NCBI GenBank assembly: GCA_014859985.1
Contig: JACZKN010000067.1
Location: 1 to 19,717 of the forward strand
Origin: Candidatus Krumholzibacteriia bacterium
Lineage (GTDB): Bacteria > Krumholzibacteriota > Krumholzibacteriia > LZORAL124-64-63
DNA length: 19,717 nucleotides
Direction of reading: 5' to 3'
The position numbers were made by a program, and so were the translations under genes. Every line of letters starts with the position of its first letter. Within the stretch, counting starts at the first letter, position 1. Below, in pieces: positions 9,395-16,712 of the stretch. Below the pieces are notes generated by a model. That model had not been told where the DNA came from and made no database searches. It worked only from the letters and a program-made list of their open reading frames with translations.

Positions 9395-11047
9395 CTAGCG
9401 CTCCGGCGGCGGCACGTCGGCGAACTCCACCACCAGGCGCAGGGCCTGGCCCATCCCGGCCTCCTCGCCCTCGCGCGAGGCGAACCACAGGCTGCGGAAC
9501 TCGCCGGCCCCGCCGAGGTCGCGGACGACCACGCCGAAGTTCGGCAGGCGCCCGGCGTACCAGCCGCGCACCAGCTCCGTGACATCCCACTGCACCGGCA
9601 GCAGCGGCGGCATGGCGTCCTGCACCACCGTGGCCACGGCCACCGGCTCGGCCAAAAAGCGCGGCTGCGTCTGGTTGTTGGCGTCGCCCCCGTCGCCTTG
9701 GCCGAACCAGGCCACGCCGTAGGCGGGATCGACCCAGTCGCAGCCCACCCCGAAGTCCACGTGCTCGGAGCCGTTGCCCTCGATCCAGGGGGTCAGCGAG
9801 TCGCTCGCGGCGACGGCGTGGACGCCCAGGTGGTAGGTCTGCCCGAAGCCGTCGCGGAACCGCGCCACCGAGCCTTCCAGGGTGGCGCGGACCACCGTCA
9901 CCTCCCGGAAGAACTGGGGCAGGTCGAAGCGCACGAGCCCGCGGATGCGGTCCGGCTCGCCGTCGCGGCCGCGGCCCACGGCCACGAAGGGATCGCAGCC
10001 GTAGTTGTCGTTGGTGCGCTCGGGCAGGTCGGCGCGCACGGTGGTGTCGGCGGCCGGCGCCAGCTCCACGAGCGCGGCCGGCTCCGTCAGGAAGAAGCCG
10101 AAATCGGCCTGCGTGAAGCTGCTGACGGTGCCGTCGGGCAGGGTGGCCAGAAGGACGTGCAGCTCGGCCGGGGTCGTGGGCTGGGCCGGCGGCATGGGCA
10201 CCGCGCGCAGGGTGTAGAAGCCGGCGGGCAGGCCGGCGAACGCGTAGCTGCCGTCGGCGTCGGTGACGGCGAAGCGCAGCACGTCGGGGTCGTCGCCCCC
10301 GTCGGACCAGCCGTCGTCGCCGTCGCCGCCGCCGCCGCAATCGCCGCCTTCACAGTCGTCATCGTCGCCGTCGTCCAGGTCGTGGTCCTCCTGCTTGGCC
10401 TGGTCGTCCGCGAAGGGCGACGGCCTCACCAGCAGCACCGTCACGCCGGGCAGGCCGGCTTCGCCGCGGTCCCGCACCCCGTTGCGGTTGGCGTCGTGCC
10501 AGACCACGCCGGCGATGCGGCCGCTCATGGGACCGGCGCCCAGTTCGAGGCGCGCGGCGAAGGCCATGGCGGCGCCTTCGGGCACGGCGAAATGGACGGT
10601 GCGTGGGAAGCTGACCTCGCCCGGGGTCCACATCGCGTCGTCGTTGGCGAACCCGAAGACGATGGCGGCGCCGGGACCCTCCAGGCCGTTGTCGGCGTCC
10701 AGGACCCGCACGCTGTCGGGGATCAGGGCGGTGAACGTCAGGCCCACCGGCTCGGGCAGGACCTCGTCGCCGGCATTGCGGACGCTCAGGTCCACCGCCA
10801 GGGCGCCCTGCTCCGGGACCCAGCGCAGGTTCTCGCCGTAGAGGATGAACGGCCCCGCGAAAGGCCGCCCGGGCAGGCCCGCGGACTCTAATTCGAGGCT
10901 GAAATCGGGCCCCGCGGGGCGCAGGTCCCCCGAGACGACTTCGGCGCCGCCGGTGGGGGCGACGCCGGTCGGCGAATCGTCGCTGCATCCTGGCAGCAGC
11001 AGGGCCGCCGCGAGCAGCAGCAAGACAGGACGGAAGCGGATGTTCAT
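9395..11047 (-). CDS. Lipoprotein with SdrD-B-like and DNRLRE domains
   Basis: Protein of 550 residues. The N-terminus is a lipoprotein signal (MNIRFRPVLLLLAAALLLPGC), with the lipid-carrying cysteine probably Cys21. The layout is a beta-rich region (about 45-172), then an SdrD-B-like Ig fold (about 177-285) opening with GVVWHDANRNGVRDRGEAGLPGV, the characteristic calcium-type SdrD-B motif. Residues 214-254 interrupt that domain with an Asp/Gly-rich insert. The C-terminal DNRLRE domain (about 325-545) shows ADTTVRADLPERTNDNYG, LVRFDLP and WDVTELVRGW; the family occurs on secreted and surface proteins, some carbohydrate-binding. The inferred role is surface adhesion or binding; no catalytic site is seen. 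ATG 11047 is preceded by a G-run about 8 nt upstream. It is transcribed alone, divergent from the symporter. Confidence 0.8.
   Translation of the reverse strand: MNIRFRPVLLLLAAALLLPGCSDDSPTGVAPTGGAEVVSGDLRPAGPDFSLELESAGLPGRPFAGPFILYGENLRWVPEQGALAVDLSVRNAGDEVLPEPVGLTFTALIPDSVRVLDADNGLEGPGAAIVFGFANDDAMWTPGEVSFPRTVHFAVPEGAAMAFAARLELGAGPMSGRIAGVVWHDANRNGVRDRGEAGLPGVTVLLVRPSPFADDQAKQEDHDLDDGDDDDCEGGDCGGGGDGDDGWSDGGDDPDVLRFAVTDADGSYAFAGLPAGFYTLRAVPMPPAQPTTPAELHVLLATLPDGTVSSFTQADFGFFLTEPAALVELAPAADTTVRADLPERTNDNYGCDPFVAVGRGRDGEPDRIRGLVRFDLPQFFREVTVVRATLEGSVARFRDGFGQTYHLGVHAVAASDSLTPWIEGNGSEHVDFGVGCDWVDPAYGVAWFGQGDGGDANNQTQPRFLAEPVAVATVVQDAMPPLLPVQWDVTELVRGWYAGRLPNFGVVVRDLGGAGEFRSLWFASREGEEAGMGQALRLVVEFADVPPPER
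10286..10408 (-). repeat. Trinucleotide-rich tract encoding an Asp/Gly insert
   Basis: Runs of gtc, gcc and cgtcgc units on the plus strand encode about 41 residues (214-254 of the lipoprotein) that are mostly Asp and Gly, with Cys232 and Cys237. It sits inside the SdrD-B-like domain, between the GVTVLLVRPSPF strand and the LRFAVTDADGSYAF strand. Confidence 0.7.
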
Positions 11048-11095
11048 GGTATTTACCCCCCGGTTCGGGGCGCGCCGCCCGGCGCAGCGCCCGCT

Positions 11096-11113
11096 CCCCC
11101 GCGCGCGCGGGGG
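11096..11113. repeat. 18-bp perfect GC palindrome in the lipoprotein 5' untranslated region
   Basis: CCCCC-GCGCGCGC-GGGGG reads the same on both strands. It lies between the putative promoter and the start codon of the lipoprotein gene, so its mRNA leader could fold a very stable hairpin. Confidence 0.6.
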
Positions 11114-11134
11114 TTCGTCGGCATCCAGGCAAGG

Positions 11135-11164
11135 AATATACCCGATCTGCAAGCCGCAGATCAA
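11135..11164 (-). promoter_or_regulatory. Putative promoter of the lipoprotein gene with an internal inverted repeat
   Basis: On the minus strand: -35 TTGATC (11164-11159), an 18-nt spacer, and -10 TATATT (11140-11135), which matches 5/6. The spacer holds a perfect inverted repeat, GATCTGC-AAGCC-GCAGATC (11144-11162), overlapping part of the -35 box. That arrangement fits a repressor or activator operator. The predicted leader to ATG 11047 is about 80 nt and contains the 11096-11113 palindrome. Confidence 0.5.
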
Positions 11165-11186
11165 GACCGCACCCGGCGCGGGTGCC

Positions 11187-11216
11187 TTGACAGCTCCCGG
11201 CGCCGCCCGGTACCCT
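11187..11216 (+). promoter_or_regulatory. Putative sigma-70-type promoter of the symporter gene
   Basis: A perfect TTGACA at 11187-11192, an 18-nt spacer, and TACCCT at 11211-11216 (weak -10), about 50 nt before the GTG start at 11266. It faces away from the lipoprotein promoter; the two -35 boxes are separated by only 22 nt, so one regulator could affect both. Confidence 0.5.
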
Positions 11217-11265
11217 GCGGCGGTTCCGCCCGCGCACGACGGCTTTTCCCGCGAAGGAGCGACCC

Positions 11266-12660
11266 GTGGCCTCACCCCGTGGACAGTGGAGCGGCAAGCT
11301 CGGCTTCATCCTGGCCGCGGCCGGCAGCGCCGTCGGCCTGGGCAACCTCTGGAAATTCCCCTACATCACCCACCAGAACGAGGGCGGCGCCTTCGTGCTG
11401 GTGTACATCGCGGCGGTCGCCCTGGTGGGGCTGCCCATCATGATGGCTGAGATCATCCTGGGCCGGCGGGGCGGGCTCAATCCGGTGGGCACCTTCCGCA
11501 CCCTGGCCGAGGGCCGCGCCGGCGGGCGCGCCTGGCAGGCCGTGGGGTTCATGGGCGTGGCCGCCGGCTTCATCATCCTCAGCTACTACAGCGTGGTCGC
11601 CGGCTGGACGCTGCGCTACATCGTGCTGGCCGTGGGCGGGCAGCTGGGGGAACTGGCGGCGCGCCCCCACGCCCTGGACGAGTTCTTCGGCGCCTACGCC
11701 GCCGACGGCGGCGCCCAGGTGCTGGGCCACGCCCTGTTCATGGGCGCGACCATGGCGGCGGTGCTGTTCGGCGTGAAGGCGGGCATCGAACGCGTGGCCA
11801 CGGTGCTGATGCCCCTGCTCTTTCTCATCCTGATCGGCCTGGCGGTCTACGCCGCGACCACCGACGGCTTCGGCGAGGCGATGGCGTTCCTGTTCGATCC
11901 CGACTTCGGGGCGCTGACCCTGCGTTCGGTGCTCGAGGCCCTGGGCCAGGCCTTCTTCTCCCTGAGCCTGGGCATGGGCGCGATCCTCACCTACGGCAGC
12001 TACATGCGCAAGCAGGACTCCATCCCCCTGTCCGCGCTGCAGATCAGCGCCCTGGACACCCTGGTGGGCCTGCTGGCCTGCGTGATCATGTTCTCCATCA
12101 TCTTCACCTTCGGGCTGGAGGTCACCGCCAGCGCGGGGATCCTGTTCACCACCCTGCCGGCGGTGTTCTACCAGCTGCCGGGCGGCGGCGTGCTGGCGGC
12201 GGGCTTCTACATCCTGGTGGCGTTCGCCGCCCTGACCAGCACCATCAGCCTGCTGGAGGTGGTCTCCAGCTACGCCATCGACGAACTGCGCTGGTCCCGC
12301 CGGCAGGCCACCCTGACCATGGGCGGCGGCATCTTCGTCTTCGGCGTGCTGAACGCCCTGAGCCTGGGCGCCAACGGGCCCCTGTCCACGCTGAACGTCT
12401 TCGGCGAGGGCAAGGACGGCATGTTCAACACCCTGGACTTCCTGGCGGCCAACTGGCTGCTGCCGGTGGGCGGCCTGCTGATCGCCCTGTTCGCGGGCTG
12501 GGTGCTGGCGGCGCGGGAGTCCTGGGACGAGGTGCGGCAGGGCCACCCGGGCGGCGCGGCGCTGTTTGCGGGCTGGCGGTTCCTGATCCGCTTCGTGGCG
12601 CCGCTGGCGGTGGGCGCCATCATCTTCAGCGTCATCTTCCTGGGCATGGAGTACCAGTAG
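11266..12660 (+). CDS. Neurotransmitter:sodium symporter (NSS/SLC6) family transporter
   Basis: Protein of 464 residues, 11-12 membrane segments, LeuT fold. Helix 1 (14-45) reads AAGSAVGLGNLWKFPY...NEGGAFVLVY, the family hallmark with the unwound Na+/substrate region. Helix 6 carries FFSLSLGMGAILTYGSYMRK, closely like LeuT, and helix 8 has FAALTSTISLLE with the TS pair of the Na2 site. Bacterial members import amino acids (leucine, tryptophan, tyrosine and others) with Na+; the substrate here is not readable from sequence alone. It starts at GTG 11266 with GAAGGAG about 6 nt upstream. It lies 58 nt ahead of pterin carbinolamine dehydratase on the same strand, which hints at, but does not prove, aromatic amino-acid uptake. 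Confidence 0.93.
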   Translation: MASPRGQWSGKLGFILAAAGSAVGLGNLWKFPYITHQNEGGAFVLVYIAAVALVGLPIMMAEIILGRRGGLNPVGTFRTLAEGRAGGRAWQAVGFMGVAAGFIILSYYSVVAGWTLRYIVLAVGGQLGELAARPHALDEFFGAYAADGGAQVLGHALFMGATMAAVLFGVKAGIERVATVLMPLLFLILIGLAVYAATTDGFGEAMAFLFDPDFGALTLRSVLEALGQAFFSLSLGMGAILTYGSYMRKQDSIPLSALQISALDTLVGLLACVIMFSIIFTFGLEVTASAGILFTTLPAVFYQLPGGGVLAAGFYILVAFAALTSTISLLEVVSSYAIDELRWSRRQATLTMGGGIFVFGVLNALSLGANGPLSTLNVFGEGKDGMFNTLDFLAANWLLPVGGLLIALFAGWVLAARESWDEVRQGHPGGAALFAGWRFLIRFVAPLAVGAIIFSVIFLGMEYQ

Positions 12661-12705
12661 CGGCGCGGTGGCGAAGATCCCGTTTTTGCCGTTGCATGTG
12701 GGACC

Positions 12706-12721
12706 AAGGAGGTCCCCGTTG
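12706..12721 (+). promoter_or_regulatory. Strong ribosome-binding site and TTG start of the dehydratase
   Basis: AAGGAGGT at 12706-12713 is a near-perfect Shine-Dalgarno sequence. Counting from the end of AGGAGG, 6 nt lead to TTG 12719-12721, which is in frame with the dehydratase. The upstream in-frame GTG (12668) has no comparable site, and starting there would put the Shine-Dalgarno inside the coding region. Confidence 0.7.
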
Positions 12722-13048
12722 CAACCGCTGCATTCGCGACAGTTCACCCCCTGCAGCAGCGAGACGCCGCCCCTCGTGCCGGGCGAGTACCACGCGCTGC
12801 TGCGCCAGCTGCCCAACTGGCGCGTGGTGGACGGCCACCACCTGGAGCGCCTGTACGACTTCCCCGACTTCGGCTCGGCCATGGCCTTCTGCGTGAAGGT
12901 GGGCGCCCTGGCCGAAGCCCACAACCACCACCCGGACCTGGCCTTCGGCTGGGGCTGGGCCGAGATCAAGCTCTGGACCCACGCCATCGACGGCCTGGCC
13001 GAGGGCGACTTCATCCTCGCGGCGAAGATCGAGGAGATGGGCGGCTGA
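12719..13048 (+). CDS. phhB: Pterin-4a-carbinolamine dehydratase
   Basis: Protein of 109 residues that dehydrates 4a-hydroxytetrahydrobiopterin, recycling the pterin cofactor of aromatic amino-acid hydroxylases. The family signature is complete: E66-A-H-N-H70-H71-P72-D, W86-T-H88 and D97 in GLAEGDF. His71 and His88 are 17 apart, as are His62 and His79 in the human enzyme. The start is taken at TTG 12719 because of the strong AAGGAGGT site; starting at GTG 12668 would add 17 residues with no family match. It is downstream of the NSS symporter and probably co-transcribed. No phenylalanine hydroxylase gene is in the window, so the partner must lie elsewhere or the protein has another role. Its stop is one base from the end of the convergent rarD. 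Confidence 0.93.
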   Translation: MQPLHSRQFTPCSSETPPLVPGEYHALLRQLPNWRVVDGHHLERLYDFPDFGSAMAFCVKVGALAEAHNHHPDLAFGWGWAEIKLWTHAIDGLAEGDFILAAKIEEMGG

Positions 13049-13049
13049 G

Positions 13050-13937
13050 TCAGCGCCGCCGCAGTCCCCGCCAGGTGTCCCAGGAATAGATCCCCAGCGC
13101 GCCCCAGATCAGGCCGAAGCCCGCCGCGTGGCCCGCGGTGAAGGGCTCGCCGAAGGCCAGCACCGCCAGCAGGAACTGCCCCGTCGGCGCCAGGTACTGC
13201 AGGAAGCCCATGGTGGCGTAGCGCAGCCGGCGCGCGCCCTCGGCGAACCAGACCAACGGCAGCGCGGTCAGCGGGCCCGCCAGCAGCAGCAGGAGCGTGG
13301 TGCCCAGGCCGGCGTTGCCGAAGGCCAGCTCGCCCTGCCCCTGCCGCCAGGCCATGAACCCCAGGGCCAAGGGCGCAAGCAGCGCCGTCTCCAGGGCCAG
13401 CCCCTCCACCCCCGAAGGCTTGGCCAGCTTGCGCAGCAGCCCGTAGGTGCCGAAGGAGGCCGCCAGCACCAGGGCGATCCAGGGCGGCCGGCCCAGGTGC
13501 ACCGTCAGCCAGAGCACGCCGATGGTCGCCAGCACCACCGCCGCAGTCTGGGCCCGGCGCAGGCGCTCGCCCAGGAAGACCACCCCCAGGAGCACGTTCA
13601 CCAGCGGATTGATGAAGTACCCCAGGCTGGCCTCCACCAGGTGCCCGCTGACCACCGACCAGATGAAGACCAGCCAGTTGATGGAGATCAGCACCGTGGT
13701 CAGGGCCATCGTGGCCAGGGTCCGGCGGTCGGCCAGCAGGCCGCAGGTGGCCAGGAAGCGCCGGCGGCCCGCCAGCAGCGCGACCAGGAAGGCCAGGGAC
13801 CAGACCACCCGGTGGGCCAGCACCTCCAGGGGCACCACGTGGTCCACGGCCTTGAAATAGCCGGCCACGAGCCCCCACCAGAGGTACGCGGAGGCGCCGT
13901 AGATGACGCCCAGGCGCTGCTGGCGGGGGTCGGTCAC
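13050..13937 (-). CDS. rarD: RarD-type EamA/DMT family permease
   Basis: Protein of 295 residues with about ten membrane segments in two EamA repeats. The N-terminal GVIYGASAYLWWGLVAGYFKAV...EVLAHRVVWS block is typical of RarD, as are SLGYFINPLVNVLLGVVFLGERL at the end of the first repeat and YLAPTGQFLLAVLAFGEPF in the second. Substrate is unknown; RarD was named for a chloramphenicol-sensitivity phenotype, but drug/metabolite transporters of this type often export small metabolites. The GTG start (13937-13935) overlaps the TGA of the upstream propeller gene as GTGA, so translation is probably coupled; its own ribosome site is weak. The open frame continues upstream through the propeller gene, but that part is a shadow. 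Confidence 0.92.
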   Translation of the reverse strand: MTDPRQQRLGVIYGASAYLWWGLVAGYFKAVDHVVPLEVLAHRVVWSLAFLVALLAGRRRFLATCGLLADRRTLATMALTTVLISINWLVFIWSVVSGHLVEASLGYFINPLVNVLLGVVFLGERLRRAQTAAVVLATIGVLWLTVHLGRPPWIALVLAASFGTYGLLRKLAKPSGVEGLALETALLAPLALGFMAWRQGQGELAFGNAGLGTTLLLLLAGPLTALPLVWFAEGARRLRYATMGFLQYLAPTGQFLLAVLAFGEPFTAGHAAGFGLIWGALGIYSWDTWRGLRRR

Positions 13938-16696
13938 TCGGTCCGCCCCGCCGGGATCGCCGGCGGCAGCTGCGCCCGCTCCGCCACCGGTAGCCAGCCC
14001 GGGTACGGGTGCACGACCACCTCGGTGCTGGCGCTGAGTTCGTCCGCCTTGACGGTCAGCGTGTAGGTCATGGGCTCGGCGAACACCGGTCCCGAGCGGC
14101 GGGGGTTGGCGAAGCGGTGCTGGTCGTCCGCCTGGAGGTCCCAGACCACGCGGTTCAGGCCCGGCTTGCCGGCGGCGGTCAGGGTGCGGATCACCCGGCC
14201 GCTGGTGTCGGCCACCGCTACCGAGACCGGGCCCTCGGGCAGGTCCTTCAGCCAGAAGGTGACCACCGCGCCGTCGGGCGGGTTGGCGCCCCGGAACACC
14301 CGGTTGCCGGCGCCGTAGCCGCGGAAGCCGTAGTTGCGGGGGGTGGCGTCCTTGACCCGGAAGACCGTCAGCGGCTCGGCGGCGGCGGCGGCCACCTCCG
14401 CAAGAGGCAAGGCGTCGTCCAGGATGAACAGGCTGCGCCCGTGGGTCGCCGCCACCAGGTCGTGCTCCCGCGGGTGGACCACCAGGTCGTAGACCGGCAC
14501 CGTGGGCAGGGTCTTGCCCCCCAGGCGGAGCCAGTGGCGGCCGCGGTCCAGGGTCACGTAGGCCCCATGCTCGGTGCCGCAGTAGAGCACCTGCGGGTTG
14601 CGGGGATCCTCGCGCACCACCCGCACGGGGCTGCCGGCCGGGAGGTCGCCGGTGATGTCGGTCCACTTGCCGCCACCGTCGGTGGTCATCAGCACCAGGG
14701 GCGCGAAGACGTCGCTGCGGTGGCCGTCGACGGCGCCATAGGCCGCCTCCGGGTCCGCGTGGGACGCCTCCAGGCAGGCGATGTACAGCTCCTTCACCTG
14801 CTTCGGCGTCACGTCCTTCCAGGTGCCCCCGTCGTCCCTGGTCACGTGCACACGCCCGTCGTCGGTGCCGGCCCACAACGTGCCGGCGGCCAGCGGCGAC
14901 TCGGCCAGGGCCGTGACCGTGCCGTAGGACTCAGCCTGGGAACCCTCGCTCATGATGCGGTCCACCTGGCGGCGCGACAGGTCGCCGCTGATCGCGTACC
15001 AGTAGTCGCCCCGTTCGGTCAGCTTGTAGACCCGGTGGCCGGCGTGGTAGAGCACCGTCGGATCGTGGCGCGAGACCAGAAAAGGTGCGTCCCAGTTGAA
15101 GCGCAGCCGCTCCTGGCCCTCGTCCGCGGCCGGACGCAGGGGCACCACCAGCTTGGTGTCCAGGTGGATGCGCCCGAGGTTGCCGCCCTGGCTGGTGGCG
15201 TAGACGATATTCGCATCCAGGGGATCGAAGCGCACGCTGAAGCCGTCGCCGCCGTAGACCGCCGTCCAGTCCTCCTTGAGGATGCCCGGCTGGTCGTCGC
15301 CGCCGGACTTGAAGGCCGTGGCCGAGGGTCCGATCCAGGAGCCGTTGTCCTGCAGCCCGCCGCCCACGCGGTAGGGCACCGAAAGGTCGACGTCCACGTG
15401 GTAGAACTGGCCCAGGGCGAGGTTGTCCAGGAAGTCCCAGGTGGCCCCCGCGTCGTGGGAGACGTACAGCCCGCCGTCGTTGCCCAGCAGCACCCGGCGC
15501 GGGTTGTCAGGATCGATGGCGATGGCGTGGTGGTCGACGTGGACCTCCTTCGAACTGCTGCGGAAGGTCACGCCGCCGTCCTCGCTGATGGCCACGTCCC
15601 AGCCGGGCATGTAGACGTGTTCGGGGTCCGTCGGATCCACCGCCAGGCGCGAGAAGTAGAAGGGCCGGAAGTTCAGGTCGCTGACCCGGCGCCAGGAGTC
15701 GCCCCGGTCGTCGCTGCGGAACAGGCCGCCGGCGGGCGAGCGGTCGTCGAAGGCGCTGCGGCCGGTGCCGCCCTGGTCGCTCTCGACGCAGGCATACAGG
15801 GTACGCGGGTCGCTGGCCGCGATGGCCAGGCCGATGCGTCCGGTGCGCCCGGGCAGGCCCGCCGAGAGCCTCGTCCAGTTGTCGCCGCCGTCGTCCGAGC
15901 GCCAGATGCCGCCCAGGGCGGTGACGCCCGCGAAGCTCCAGGGGGTGCGCTGCGCCGTGGCCAGGGCGGCGTACACCACCTGCGGGTCGTCCGGTGCGAT
16001 CACCACGTCGCAGGCCCCCACCCGGTCGTCCACCTTCAGCACGTGCCGCCAGGTCCGTCCGCCGTCGGTGGTGCGGAAGACGCCGCGCTCGGGATTCGTG
16101 CCCCACAGGTGGCCCATGGCGGCCACGAAGCAGCGGTCCGGGTCGCCGGGATCGGCGGCCAGGGTCGGGATGTTGTGGGTCTCGGCCAGCCCCGCGTGGA
16201 CGAAGCTCGCGCCGCCGTCGGTGCTGCGGTAGACCCCGTCGCCCCAGGAGACGCTGTTGCGCCCGTTGCCTTCGCCGGTGCCCACCCAGACGACCAGGCC
16301 GCGGCCGCGCTCGGCCCGGTCCACCGGCGGCACCGTGTCGCCGGCGGCCGCCATGGCCTCCCAGCCCGGCCAGTCAGCCGGCGCCGAGACCACGCCCACC
16401 GCGCCGACGCTGCAGGAGCCCAGGTCGGCCGACACGTCCTGGAAGGTGGTGCCGGCGTTGGTGGTCCTGTACAGGCCGCCGGTGGCGTAGCCGACGTAGA
16501 AGGCCGCCGGGTCGCCGGGCACCAGGGCGATGGCCGTGGCGCGGCCGCCCATGTTGGCCGGGCCGATGGAGCGCCAGCCCAAAGCCGCCAGGTCCCGCGC
16601 CGTCACCGGGCGCGGCTCCGGCGCGGCGGCCAGGGCGCCGGCGGCCAACGCCGCCGCCAGGAGCAGGGAGAGCACCGACACGGTCGCGCGCATCAT
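13934..16696 (-). CDS. Secreted BNR/Asp-box (sortilin VPS10-like) beta-propeller protein
   Basis: Protein of about 920 residues with a cleavable signal peptide (about 1-25, ending ALAAA), so it is exported. I count ten Asp-box motifs of the S/T-x-D-x-G-x-x-W/F type: one degenerate (TTNAGTTF), then STDGGASF, TTDGGRTW, SDDGGDNW, SDDRGDSW, SEDGGVTF, SHDAGATW, TRDDGGTW, TTDGGGKW and TLDRGRHW. They mark propeller blades as in sialidases and sortilin. The last ~130 residues form a FlgD-like Ig module (VVTFWLKDLPEGPVSV...GLNRVVWDL). Databases often call such proteins 'glycosyl hydrolase', but I see no catalytic acid or nucleophile that proves this. ATG 16696 is 6 nt after GGAGG; an ATG at 16702 abuts the GGAGG. 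It is 16 nt downstream of DDAH and overlaps rarD by 4 nt. Confidence 0.88.
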   Translation of the reverse strand: MMRATVSVLSLLLAAALAAGALAAAPEPRPVTARDLAALGWRSIGPANMGGRATAIALVPGDPAAFYVGYATGGLYRTTNAGTTFQDVSADLGSCSVGAVGVVSAPADWPGWEAMAAAGDTVPPVDRAERGRGLVVWVGTGEGNGRNSVSWGDGVYRSTDGGASFVHAGLAETHNIPTLAADPGDPDRCFVAAMGHLWGTNPERGVFRTTDGGRTWRHVLKVDDRVGACDVVIAPDDPQVVYAALATAQRTPWSFAGVTALGGIWRSDDGGDNWTRLSAGLPGRTGRIGLAIAASDPRTLYACVESDQGGTGRSAFDDRSPAGGLFRSDDRGDSWRRVSDLNFRPFYFSRLAVDPTDPEHVYMPGWDVAISEDGGVTFRSSSKEVHVDHHAIAIDPDNPRRVLLGNDGGLYVSHDAGATWDFLDNLALGQFYHVDVDLSVPYRVGGGLQDNGSWIGPSATAFKSGGDDQPGILKEDWTAVYGGDGFSVRFDPLDANIVYATSQGGNLGRIHLDTKLVVPLRPAADEGQERLRFNWDAPFLVSRHDPTVLYHAGHRVYKLTERGDYWYAISGDLSRRQVDRIMSEGSQAESYGTVTALAESPLAAGTLWAGTDDGRVHVTRDDGGTWKDVTPKQVKELYIACLEASHADPEAAYGAVDGHRSDVFAPLVLMTTDGGGKWTDITGDLPAGSPVRVVREDPRNPQVLYCGTEHGAYVTLDRGRHWLRLGGKTLPTVPVYDLVVHPREHDLVAATHGRSLFILDDALPLAEVAAAAAEPLTVFRVKDATPRNYGFRGYGAGNRVFRGANPPDGAVVTFWLKDLPEGPVSVAVADTSGRVIRTLTAAGKPGLNRVVWDLQADDQHRFANPRRSGPVFAEPMTYTLTVKADELSASTEVVVHPYPGWLPVAERAQLPPAIPAGRTE

Positions 16697-16712
16697 CGTC
16701 ATCCTCCAGGGC

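Noticed and set aside
11272..13878. An 868-codon open frame on the minus strand across the symporter, dehydratase and rarD
   Set aside because: It runs antisense to two confident genes and in the wrong frame of a third, with low-complexity translation and no family motif.
13934..16696. Naming the propeller protein a sialidase or glycosyl hydrolase
   Set aside because: Asp boxes alone do not show catalysis; I could not identify the Arg triad or acid residues of sialidases.
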